From Paraburkholderia acidicola (GTDB lineage Bacteria > Pseudomonadota > Gammaproteobacteria > Burkholderiales > Burkholderiaceae): 64,000 nt of DNA. Every line of letters begins with the position of its first letter. The stretch's first letter is position 1. Under the pieces are notes generated by a model. That model had not been told where the DNA came from. It worked only from the letters and a program-made list of their open reading frames with translations, and searched no databases. The position numbers were made by a program, and so were the translations under genes. Below are positions 1-7,251 of this stretch, piece after piece. Location: NCBI RefSeq assembly GCF_002362315.1, contig NZ_MTZV01000006.1, positions 2,728,001-2,792,000 of the forward strand. The letters are read 5' to 3'.

Positions 1-1318
1 TTAGTTCGTCGGTGTAGGCCTCCTGGCCCTTCGGCCCGGCCACGATCGCTGACTCCAGCCTGGTTTCAGGCTTGTGATGCTCGAACGGGCTGCGGTAGGG
101 CACTGTCGTGCGCTGCGCTTCGAGGGAGACGTGATAGAAACCCGTCGAACCATCCGCGTGGCTCACGCTGAATGTCTTGCCGGAGCCATCGGCACGGGCT
201 CGCGCAAGCTGACCGGTCAGACTATGCGGATAGTTCGCCTCGTGGCCGGAGAGCGGGAGATTGTTTTCGATGAGCCACTCAACCTCGATGCTCGCGAATT
301 CGCGCTGGTCCGCCGTGTCCTGGTCGTGTTCGGGGTGGTCATCCAGCGTGAACCGCCGTCCCGCATCCATTGCGCGCAAGCTGCCGACGCCATGAAAGCG
401 CTTCGCCTGCGCTTCCCATTCCTCCATGCGGATCTTCGACAGGCGATCACCTTGCTCCTGCTTCGGATAGGTATAGCCCCCCGTGTATTCGTAGACCTCG
501 GTCTGATGGGGCAGATCGCCCTGGTTCGCCATCGTCGGAACCGACGTTGCCTTGGGATTGAACGGGGTCGAGGGACTCTTGTAGTCGAAGGTGCGCGTCG
601 ACAGCAGGCTGGATTGCAGCGTGCGGGTGCCCGACCACTGCACGAGCGCATCTACCTCGCTGGTGGTGCCGGCCCGGTAGAAGCTGACCGTCTCCGGCGA
701 GAGCGGATCGAGCGTTTGAAGGCGGTCGGTCACGACCAGCGTGTGCGATTTGCCGTCGGCAGCTTGCTGCCAGAAGCCGTACAGCCCTTCGGACTCGAGC
801 AGCCGGTTCACGAAATTCCAGTCGGTCTCATCCTGACGACAGTACGAACGCGAGGGCAGCGGTGTCGACAGGGCGAAGCGATACATGCCCTGCGCCTGCG
901 GATGCTGGTTGAACACGTCCGCGATGATTTCGTCCGCCGGCTTGTCCTGCCAGTGTTGCTGGTCGCGGCGGAATCTCAGGAAATGCATCCATGACGAAAA
1001 GGCGATCTGGTATGTCGTCAGGTTACCGTCCGCGCCCAGCCGCCGCGCCATATGCACGTAGCCGTGATGCGGCAGGTAAGCCCCGTCGGTTTGCTGGATC
1101 CAGAGGGTGACGGCCTGGGCAATCAGCGTCTTGAGCTGGACATCGTCCGAGGTCGACACGCAGTCGAGCTGGAAGAGGAAATCGCGGCCGATCCGGGCGT
1201 GTCCGCTGACACGGTGGGGCAGCAGGACGTTATTACCCGCGGGTGTATCCAGTTTCAACAGACGGCCTTGCTGCACCAGTCCGCCTCTGATTGCCCCGAT
1301 TATGTCCTGTGCGCCCAT
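1..1318 (-). CDS. vgrG: Type VI secretion tip protein VgrG, 5' part (runs off the left edge)
   Basis: The minus-strand reading frame starts at ATG 1318 (upstream GAGG) and is still open at base 1, giving 439 codons of N-terminal sequence. It begins MGAQDIIGAIRGGLVQQGRL and continues with the gp27-like phage baseplate fold typical of VgrG: an N-terminal block rich in LPHRVSG and CVSTSDDVQLKTL, then the conserved YCRQDETDWNFVNRLLESEG segment near residue 160, and later EYTGGYTYPKQEQGDRL. VgrG trimers form the spike of the T6SS and carry effectors outwards. The gp5-like needle and any C-terminal effector domain lie outside the window. No T6SS core genes are visible here, so this may be an orphan vgrG island. 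Two amidase effector pairs elsewhere in the window (44.1-45.0 kb, 53.0-53.9 kb) could be its cargo, but that is inference from function, not adjacency. Confidence 0.9.
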   Translation of the reverse strand, partial: MGAQDIIGAIRGGLVQQGRLLKLDTPAGNNVLLPHRVSGHARIGRDFLFQLDCVSTSDDVQLKTLIAQAVTLWIQQTDGAYLPHHGYVHMARRLGADGNLTTYQIAFSSWMHFLRFRRDQQHWQDKPADEIIADVFNQHPQAQGMYRFALSTPLPSRSYCRQDETDWNFVNRLLESEGLYGFWQQAADGKSHTLVVTDRLQTLDPLSPETVSFYRAGTTSEVDALVQWSGTRTLQSSLLSTRTFDYKSPSTPFNPKATSVPTMANQGDLPHQTEVYEYTGGYTYPKQEQGDRLSKIRMEEWEAQAKRFHGVGSLRAMDAGRRFTLDDHPEHDQDTADQREFASIEVEWLIENNLPLSGHEANYPHSLTGQLARARADGSGKTFSVSHADGSTGFYHVSLEAQRTTVPYRSPFEHHKPETRLESAIVAGPKGQEAYTDEL

Positions 1319-1411
1319 ACTGCCTCGCTTTCCGATTATGCGGAGACCTCGCGCGATTTTACGTATGGCGATCGCGCGAATGCAATCAAACAATGATCAT
1401 AAAGTGTAAGG

Positions 1412-1435
1412 ACGGCGGACTATCGCCGTTTTTTT
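1412..1435 (+). terminator. Terminator-like hairpin with T-tract
   Basis: A perfect 6-bp stem (ACGGCG 1412-1417 with CGCCGT 1424-1429, 6-nt loop) is followed by a run of T to 1435. It faces the plus strand although no plus-strand gene lies upstream, only the vgrG promoter region. The remainder of the gap from 1319 to 1654 holds the vgrG upstream region and the GAGGAGG ribosome site of the next gene; nothing else was recognised. Confidence 0.45.
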
Positions 1436-1654
1436 AGATTTATCCGGTAAAAGTAATGCGTCATTCGCAATGCGCGGGTGAGATTTATGCCGCGCCGCAT
1501 TCGCTGCTGCACCGCTGGGCCTGGTTTTCGCGAACGATTCGTGATGAAGCGCTAGTGTTCAGGCGGTACCATGCACCGATTAACCGGATGCACCGCCGCG
1601 CGAAAGCATCGAGCAACGGCGTCCGGTTGTCTACGACATGGAGGAGGCGTTTCA

Positions 1655-2281
1655 ATGACTACCGATGTATCAGCAGGTCAACCGGCTACGATCGATTTCT
1701 GGTTCGACTTCGCCAGTAACTACAGCTATCTGAGCATCATGCGTATCGAGGCGGCTGCGGCGCAGCGTGGCGTGACGGTCCGCTGGCAGCCGTTCCTGCT
1801 GGGACCGATTTTCCAGGCGCTCGGCTACACCACATCGCCGTTCGTGGCGCAGAAGGAGAAGGGCGCGTACGTGTGGCAGGACATGGTGCGCGAGTGCCGC
1901 AAGTACGGTTTGCCGTGGCTTCGTCCGAGCGCGTTCCCGCGACATTCGCTACTCGCGCTGCGGGTCGCGCTGGTCGGTGTGCAGCAACCGTGGATCGGCG
2001 AGTATTGCCGGCAGATCATGCTGCGCAATTTCGCGCAGGACCGCGACATTGCATCGGCGGACGATGTTGGCGAGGTGCTCACGCAACTTGGCTTACCCGC
2101 TGCGCAAATTCTCGCCGAGGCACAGGGCGACGCAAACAAGCTCGGTTTGCGCAGGCAGACCGAGCTTGCACAGGCCAGGGGCATTTTCGGTGCGCCGATG
2201 TTCTTTGTCGGTGACGAGATGTTCTGGGGCAACGATCGTCTCGACGATGCGCTGGCGTTCTGCGCGACGATGAACGCGTAG
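1655..2281 (+). CDS. DsbA-family thioredoxin-fold protein, 2-hydroxychromene-2-carboxylate isomerase-like
   Basis: The 208-residue product opens TIDFWFDFASNYSYLSIMRI, the start of the DsbA/HCCA isomerase (GST kappa-like) family, where a Ser replaces the redox CXXC motif. Other family marks are the KYGLPWLRPSAFPRHSLLALR stretch in the middle and GIFGAPMFFVGDEMFWGNDRLD near the C-terminus (cis-Pro loop and final helix). The start at 1655 is preceded by GAGGAGG at 1641-1647; longer upstream versions have no such site. Members of this family are glutathione-dependent isomerases acting in aromatic degradation (naphthalene and related pathways), but here no degradation genes are adjacent, so the substrate is unknown. 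The gene is transcribed alone towards the acyltransferase at 2414. Confidence 0.8.
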   Translation: MTTDVSAGQPATIDFWFDFASNYSYLSIMRIEAAAAQRGVTVRWQPFLLGPIFQALGYTTSPFVAQKEKGAYVWQDMVRECRKYGLPWLRPSAFPRHSLLALRVALVGVQQPWIGEYCRQIMLRNFAQDRDIASADDVGEVLTQLGLPAAQILAEAQGDANKLGLRRQTELAQARGIFGAPMFFVGDEMFWGNDRLDDALAFCATMNA

Positions 2282-2413
2282 TGCATGACCGGCCCACCGG
2301 CGAAATACGGCAAAGCAACCCGAACGACGAGCCAGCACAAGACAGAATCGTTTTTTCGTCATTTTTACCAGGCTAAGATCACCGGTCATTCACGTTATTG
2401 CCGGAGAAGCGTT

Positions 2414-3373
2414 ATGCAGCGAAGTGCAAGCATCGATTTCGCCAAAATCGCGCTGGCCGCGATGGTGGTCGCACTGCACGCCGAAATTTTCAAGGAAACC
2501 TCCGACTATCTGAGCTTTATTTTCGTCAACGGATTCCTGCGGATCGCCGTGCCGCTGTTTTTTATCATCAACGGTTTTTACTTCTACAACATCGTCGCGA
2601 AGGGCAAACCGCTATTGCCGTGGGTCAAGCGGATGGCGACGTTGTATGCGGTCTGGATGGTGCTGTATCTGCCGTTCTACTATCCGCATCATCCGCAGTC
2701 GGTGAAGGAGGATGTTGAGTTCCTGCTGAAACTCGTGATCGGCTATCACCACCTGTGGTATCTGGCCGGGTCGCTGGGCGCGGGGCTGGTGCTGTACTGG
2801 GTACGCGGCTGGTCCGACGCGAAGCTGCTGACGGCCGCAGTTGTGCTGTTCCTGGTTGGCGCCACTGCGCAGTACGTATTCAACTACGTCGACAGCAGCC
2901 ACCTGTATCTGAACAAGCTGTTCAACAACTACTGGCTGTTCCGCAATTTCCTGCTGCTCGGCTTTCCGATGTATGCGATTGGCTTTCTGATCGCGAAGGG
3001 GCGGGCGAATGCGCTGTCCGATTCGACGGTGCTCGCGCTGACTGTGCTCGGCGTCGTCGCGCTGTTTGTCGAAAGCTCGCTCATCTATTTCTTCCATCCG
3101 GTGCGCGATCACTTCGACAACTGTTTCTCGCTGATTCTCGCCTGTCCGGCGATCTTCCTGTTCGTGCAGCGTCGTACGGGCACGCTGACCACCGATCTCT
3201 ACGCGAAGGTCTCCACCGTCATCTATTTCATTCACCCGTATTTCATCTTCGCGATGATGGGGCTCGTGGGGATGCATACGGGGACCGTGCTGTTCCTGAT
3301 CGCGATCGGGCTGAGCCTGCTGGTCAGCCCGCTGGTCATCGCGCTCGATCGTCGGTTGAAGTTGCTGTTGTAG
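2414..3373 (+). CDS. Membrane acyltransferase family 3 protein
   Basis: A 319-residue polytopic membrane protein beginning MQRSASIDFAKIALAAMVVALHAEIF. The N-terminal R-x-x-x-ID-F-AK with a His in the first membrane helix (VVALHAE) is the signature of acyltransferase family 3 (PF01757), whose members O-acylate polysaccharides, lipopolysaccharide or other envelope sugars. About ten hydrophobic segments follow, for example FFIINGFYFYNIV, LLGFPMYAIGFLI and YFIHPYFIFAMMG; the IHPY element near the end is also typical. The start at 2414 has a GGAGAAG site at 2403-2409. The product is slightly shorter than many family members (about 350). It has no partner glycan genes in the window, so the acceptor cannot be inferred. 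Confidence 0.8.
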   Translation: MQRSASIDFAKIALAAMVVALHAEIFKETSDYLSFIFVNGFLRIAVPLFFIINGFYFYNIVAKGKPLLPWVKRMATLYAVWMVLYLPFYYPHHPQSVKEDVEFLLKLVIGYHHLWYLAGSLGAGLVLYWVRGWSDAKLLTAAVVLFLVGATAQYVFNYVDSSHLYLNKLFNNYWLFRNFLLLGFPMYAIGFLIAKGRANALSDSTVLALTVLGVVALFVESSLIYFFHPVRDHFDNCFSLILACPAIFLFVQRRTGTLTTDLYAKVSTVIYFIHPYFIFAMMGLVGMHTGTVLFLIAIGLSLLVSPLVIALDRRLKLLL

Positions 3374-3388
3374 GCGTATGCGCCGTAC

Positions 3389-3862
3389 TCAGCCGCGTTT
3401 CGCACGAAACGCGGCGAGCCCCTTGCGGGCCTGCTGACGGATCGCGTTCTGCACGAACGGTGTCCAGCCCAGCAGCGCACCTTTCGCACCGAGCGCCTGG
3501 CGCGACCAGCGCCACAGGTCGAAGCTGTCGCGATGTTCGACGATAAGACCGTTCGAAAAGACAAAGCGCGCCTGAATGTCGTTGACCACGTGATTGCCGC
3601 TCTGCGTGAAGACGTAGTGCGCGATCCAGTGCGCGCTTCCGGTTTGTCCGTCAGCCACGACATGATCGAACGTCAGTGAGAAATCCTGGGCGCGCTGCGT
3701 GAGCATGCGCCACATGTCGCCGATCTCCGCACCGCGTAACTCGCCGAATGCCGGGTCGCTGAAGACAGCGTCGCTTGCATAGCAGGCGGCCATCGTTTCC
3801 GCATCCAGTCGCTGGAATGCTTCGTAGAAGCGGGTGATTAATGCGGCGTGGGCTTCACTCAT
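3389..3862 (-). CDS. NTF2-like / SnoaL-like fold protein
   Basis: The 157-residue product has the pattern of the nuclear transport factor 2-like superfamily: an N-terminal helix (ALITRFYEAFQRLDAETMAA), then CYASDAVFSDPAFGELRG, and beta strands ending FSNGLIVEHRDSFDLWRWS. The HRDSFDLWRW segment matches the last strand of ketosteroid isomerase-like members. Such proteins are isomerases, dehydratases or simple binding modules; no catalytic residue can be assigned with confidence. It is convergent with the acyltransferase (15 bases between stops) and monocistronic. The C-terminus carries a basic extension (RQQARKGLAAFRAKRG). Confidence 0.75.
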   Translation of the reverse strand: MSEAHAALITRFYEAFQRLDAETMAACYASDAVFSDPAFGELRGAEIGDMWRMLTQRAQDFSLTFDHVVADGQTGSAHWIAHYVFTQSGNHVVNDIQARFVFSNGLIVEHRDSFDLWRWSRQALGAKGALLGWTPFVQNAIRQQARKGLAAFRAKRG

Positions 3863-4185
3863 GGGGCATGGTCTCCATTCTGATGGTGTCTGCGTTCTCG
3901 TGAAAATCGCGTAAGCGGGCGCAAACCGGTGAGGCGCCGCTTATTTCAACGAGAGGAAAATACCATCTTCCGGACCATCTGCATCAACGCAATGCGTTAA
4001 TCGGGAAGCTGAAAGCGGAACAGAAGAGATTTCGCGGTAACTGCGACGCGGCGGCAAATGACGCCATCTGTCGTGGGTTACCGGTTTGTTCGGGAGGGTG
4101 GCGGTGACACGCTAGCGCAAAGGCTATATCGCCGGGGAATGTTTTCTTCGAGGGCGGCCCGGTTGCGGGGCGAGCCGCCCGGCAT
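3863..4185. other. Intergenic region, no gene recognised
   Basis: This stretch of 323 bases lies between the NTF2-like gene start and the end of the next minus-strand gene. It holds the promoter region of the former. Short open frames exist, but none has a ribosome site or recognisable sequence. No clear hairpin plus T-tract was found. Confidence 0.5.
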
Positions 4186-4446
4186 TTACGCCTGCTCAGT
4201 CTGCTGACAAAAACGCCGTCCCGGTACGTGGGAAATAACCAGTTCGGCAATTTCGGTCGCGGTGTATTCGGCGGGCACCGCGCGGCGCCGGCTTTCGGGA
4301 TCGTGCTTCAGCGTCCATTCGACGAGGCGGTATGAGCGTCCCCACGGGAGCTGCTGGGGTGCCGACACCGTGCACGAATGAATCTGCTGTGCGTGGAGGT
4401 TGGCGGACATGGCCTGCAGATGCGTAAACACCGCGTTTTCGGTCAT
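4186..4446 (-). CDS. Small hypothetical protein, 86 aa
   Basis: The reading frame from ATG 4446 is preceded on the minus strand by AAGGAGTC, a strong ribosome site, which fixes this start over a longer upstream Met at 4500. The product begins MTENAVFTHLQAMSANLHAQ and contains WTLKHDPESRRRAVPAEYTA followed by TEIAELVISHVPGRR. It is soluble, has no signal peptide or membrane helix, and carries one Cys near the end (RRFCQQTEQA). I do not recognise the family. Composition and codon use match the surrounding genes, so it is probably native. A minus-strand terminator (4509-4537) separates it from the upstream penicillin-binding protein gene, so it should have its own promoter. Confidence 0.6.
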   Translation of the reverse strand: MTENAVFTHLQAMSANLHAQQIHSCTVSAPQQLPWGRSYRLVEWTLKHDPESRRRAVPAEYTATEIAELVISHVPGRRFCQQTEQA

Positions 4447-4508
4447 GGTTTGACTCCTTATGCAGGAATGCGTGTGATGTGTCCGGTACGCCGACGACAT
4501 CTCGAGTT

Positions 4509-4537
4509 AAAAAAAGTGCCGCCTGTACTCCGGCGGC
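4509..4537 (-). terminator. Rho-independent terminator, minus strand
   Basis: Read on the minus strand, a perfect 6-bp GCCGCC/GGCGGC stem (4532-4537 and 4518-4523, 8-nt loop) is followed within two bases by seven T residues (4515-4509). It lies about 270 bases past the stop of the penicillin-binding protein gene, upstream of the small gene at 4186-4446, and would insulate one from the other. Confidence 0.7.
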
Positions 4538-4600
4538 TCAACAGGGGATGTCGAGTGCATGGTTGCAGGGAAGAATTAAGCCAGACTTAAAACGCGGCAC

Positions 4601-4640
4601 CGATATGTATCGATGTGTACAGATATGTGCCGATGTGTAC
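4601..4640. repeat. Two tandem 20-bp imperfect repeats
   Basis: CGATATGTATCGATGTGTAC at 4601-4620 is followed immediately by AGATATGTGCCGATGTGTAC at 4621-4640, three mismatches in twenty. The units lie in a 358-base gap (4447-4805) between minus-strand genes that otherwise holds only the terminator at 4509-4537. Confidence 0.7.
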
Positions 4641-4805
4641 GGCGACGGATGCGAAGAAAAACTGCCTAAGGTGCCGCAGATCGCGATGTTTCCAGCGAAT
4701 TCACGCACACCGAATCGTTCGTAGTGAGTGCCGTCGCGTCTGCGTCAAAGTGGCGCAGCCGTGATTGCTATCGTTGTCGCGTTCCGCAGAGGTTATGCAA
4801 GCCGG

Positions 4806-6539
4806 TTACGCATCCGGTGGCACACCCAGCAACTGCAGTGCACCGCCCGTCACGGATGCAAACACCGGACCCGCTACGGTGCCGCCGTAGTATGCCTTGC
4901 CAGCTGGATCGTCGATCATCACCGCGACGACGAGACGCGGATCGCTCATCGGCGCCATGCCGACGAACAGCGAGCGATAGCGGTTCTTCGCATAGGTCGC
5001 ACCGATCTGCTTGCGCGCGGTGCCGGTCTTGCCGCCGATCCGATAACCGGCCACTTCTGCCGTGCGCCCGGTACCGCCGGCGCTGGTTGCCATTTCGAGC
5101 ATCGTGCGGATGGCCGCGGCCGTGGCGGGGGTCGTCACGCGGCGGCTGTCGTCTGCCAGGAGCGGTACGTCGTCTTTATCGCCCGCATCGTCGAGCAGCA
5201 GGCGGGCGGGGTGCAGCGTGCCGTCGCCGGCATAGGCGGTGTACACCTGCGCCATCTGCAGCAACGAGGTCGACAGACCGTAGCCGTAGGCCATCGTCGC
5301 CTGCTCGATCGGTCGCCAGCGTTGGTGTGGACGCACGCGGCCCGCGGCGACGCCGGGAAAGGTCAGCTCCGGCGCACGGCCGAGTCCGTAGTCCTGGTAC
5401 TTCGTCCAGATTGTTTCGGCGGGCAGGTTCAATGCGAGCTTGGCGAGCGCGATATTGCTCGACTTCTGGATCGCCTCGGCAACGGTCATCTTGCCGTGAT
5501 TCGACGTGTCGTGGATCACATTCGGCCCGATCTTGTACCACCCAGGCGCCGTATCGATGATAGTTTGCGGCCGCACTTTACCGAGGTCCATCGACAGCGC
5601 CGCAACGATCGGTTTGATGGTCGAACCCGGTTCGAACGTATCGATCACAGCGCGATTGCGCAATTGACGTCCGGTGAGGCGTGCGCGGTCGTTCGGGTCG
5701 AAACTCGGATAGTTGGCGAGCGCGAGAATTTCGCCGTTGCGTGCATCGAGCACGACGACGCTGCCGGCCTGCGCGTCGTGCTTCGCGATCGCCAGCTTTA
5801 GCTGCGCGTACGCGAGTTGCTGGATGCGTCGATCGATTGTCAGATGAATTGTCGCGCCGTTGCGTGCGGGGACGAGCGGTCCGGTTTCGGAGACCACGCG
5901 GCCGAGCCGGTCGCGGATCACTTCGCGTTGTCCGGGTACGCCGTTCAGCGGCTCGTTGGCGGCGAGTTCAACGCCTTCCTGGCCGTGGTCTTCGATATCC
6001 GTGAAGCCGACGACGTGCGCGGCCGCTTCGCCTTCCGGATAGAAACGCTTCGTATCGGCGATCTGCGTGATGCCCGCCAGCCCGAGCTTGCCGATGTGAT
6101 CCGCAGTCTCCGCATCGACCTGGCGCTTGAGCAGCACGAAGCTCCGGTCGCCCGTCAGCCGCCGCCGTAGTTCGGCAAGCGGCAGGTCGAGCAGCTTCGA
6201 AAGTGGCGCATAGGTGCTGTTGTCGAGCAGTTTCGGAGTAGCCCAGATTTCGTAGGTGGCGAGACTGACGGCGAGCAATGCGCCGTGCCGGTCGACGATG
6301 CGCCCGCGCGTCGCGTCGAGTTCGATGGTGCGCTGATAGCGCTTTTGCCCCTGTTCGACGTAGAAATCCTGGTTCACCACCTGAATCCAGAATGCCCGCC
6401 CGAGCAGCGCCGCAAATGCCGCGAAGACGACCAGTACGACGAATTTCGAACGCCACATCGGCAACCGCGACGCCAGTACCGCGTTGCGCGCCACCGGTGC
6501 GTACGAATCGTGAGACTGCGGTTTTTTTGTGTGCGTCAT
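4806..6539 (-). CDS. Class B penicillin-binding protein, FtsI/PBP3-like peptidoglycan D,D-transpeptidase
   Basis: The 577-residue product has one membrane helix (residues 31-50, KFVVLVVFAAFAALLG), the PBP dimerisation domain (RGRIVDRHGALLAVS near 78-92, VVGFTDIEDHGQEGVE near 176-191) and a full transpeptidase domain. The three active-site motifs are intact: STIK at 306-309 with the nucleophilic Ser306, SSN at 360-362, and KTGT at 504-507. It cross-links peptide stems of septal or lateral peptidoglycan in the periplasm and is a beta-lactam target. It is not surrounded by dcw cluster genes (murE, ftsW and others), so it is probably a second, accessory FtsI paralogue. It is monocistronic, with a terminator at 4509-4537. 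The start at 6539 is chosen because the cytoplasmic tail MTHTKKPQSHDSYAP is typical. Confidence 0.92.
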   Translation of the reverse strand: MTHTKKPQSHDSYAPVARNAVLASRLPMWRSKFVVLVVFAAFAALLGRAFWIQVVNQDFYVEQGQKRYQRTIELDATRGRIVDRHGALLAVSLATYEIWATPKLLDNSTYAPLSKLLDLPLAELRRRLTGDRSFVLLKRQVDAETADHIGKLGLAGITQIADTKRFYPEGEAAAHVVGFTDIEDHGQEGVELAANEPLNGVPGQREVIRDRLGRVVSETGPLVPARNGATIHLTIDRRIQQLAYAQLKLAIAKHDAQAGSVVVLDARNGEILALANYPSFDPNDRARLTGRQLRNRAVIDTFEPGSTIKPIVAALSMDLGKVRPQTIIDTAPGWYKIGPNVIHDTSNHGKMTVAEAIQKSSNIALAKLALNLPAETIWTKYQDYGLGRAPELTFPGVAAGRVRPHQRWRPIEQATMAYGYGLSTSLLQMAQVYTAYAGDGTLHPARLLLDDAGDKDDVPLLADDSRRVTTPATAAAIRTMLEMATSAGGTGRTAEVAGYRIGGKTGTARKQIGATYAKNRYRSLFVGMAPMSDPRLVVAVMIDDPAGKAYYGGTVAGPVFASVTGGALQLLGVPPDA

Positions 6540-6800
6540 AAGTGCGGTGCGGGGCAGGAACGGGGCGGCGACAGGATTGGGCGGTGGCGCGGCACGAAGT
6601 GTAATAGAAACGTAATATTAATATTGCATTCGCGCAAGGGGCACGCGATCTGCACGCCGTGAATTGCGATTAGTCGATCGTGACTGACGTGTCGGTGTGC
6701 GAGAGCACATGCAATGTGGACGTGCGCATGCGCCGAAACTGACGTGTCACATTGCGATGGTTTGATTGTAAAAACCGCGCACGAGATTCGTTCGATAAGA

Positions 6801-6856
6801 GCGTCGTCTCCGACGCGGCGTGTTTCAAGGCGCTCACCGTGAGCGCCTTCTTTTTT
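6801..6856 (+). ncRNA. Possible small RNA 3' end: two hairpins, the second a strong terminator
   Basis: Within the 712-base gap 6540-7251 there is a perfect 6-bp hairpin (GCGTCG 6801-6806 / CGACGC 6811-6816, loop TCTC). Ten bases later comes a perfect 10-bp terminator stem (AAGGCGCTCA 6827-6836 / TGAGCGCCTT 6840-6849, loop CCG) followed by C and TTTTTT (6851-6856). No plus-strand protein gene ends upstream, so the terminator has no obvious client except a non-coding transcript starting somewhere between about 6600 and 6800. I could not place a convincing promoter. It might instead shield the phosphonate operon from antisense read-through. Confidence 0.4.
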
Positions 6857-7251
6857 ATTCGCGTAACGCGTAGTCGATGTTTTTCCCGGCTCGCACGATA
6901 AACCTTCGATATAAAAACACGCGACACGATCCGCTCGTCCCGGACTCAAAAAAAAACCTCAGGCGAAATAAAAAGCGGAATGAAAGCGAAGTGATGCGCG
7001 CGATGCGAGTCGCCGCAGAGCCGCGCGGAGCATGCGTTTGCGGCCAGAAACACCACATTTTTCCTAGCATTTCCACCAATTGCCATAAACATGTCACGTT
7101 GCCAACGGCGGCGTTTCATTTCCGCTATAGTCGCGATTTTTGGCCGTCTCCAGACAGGTCGGACAATGCGGAGAACGGCGCTGCTGCTGTACACAGCGGC
7201 CAGCACATCATTCCGCCGCCAGCCAGGCGGCTACCCGGAGTAGACAACGAG

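Noticed and set aside
4728..5801. Long plus-strand frame antisense to the penicillin-binding protein
   Set aside because: It is the shadow of the conserved PBP gene in a high-GC genome; it has no ribosome site and reads as Arg/His-rich noise.
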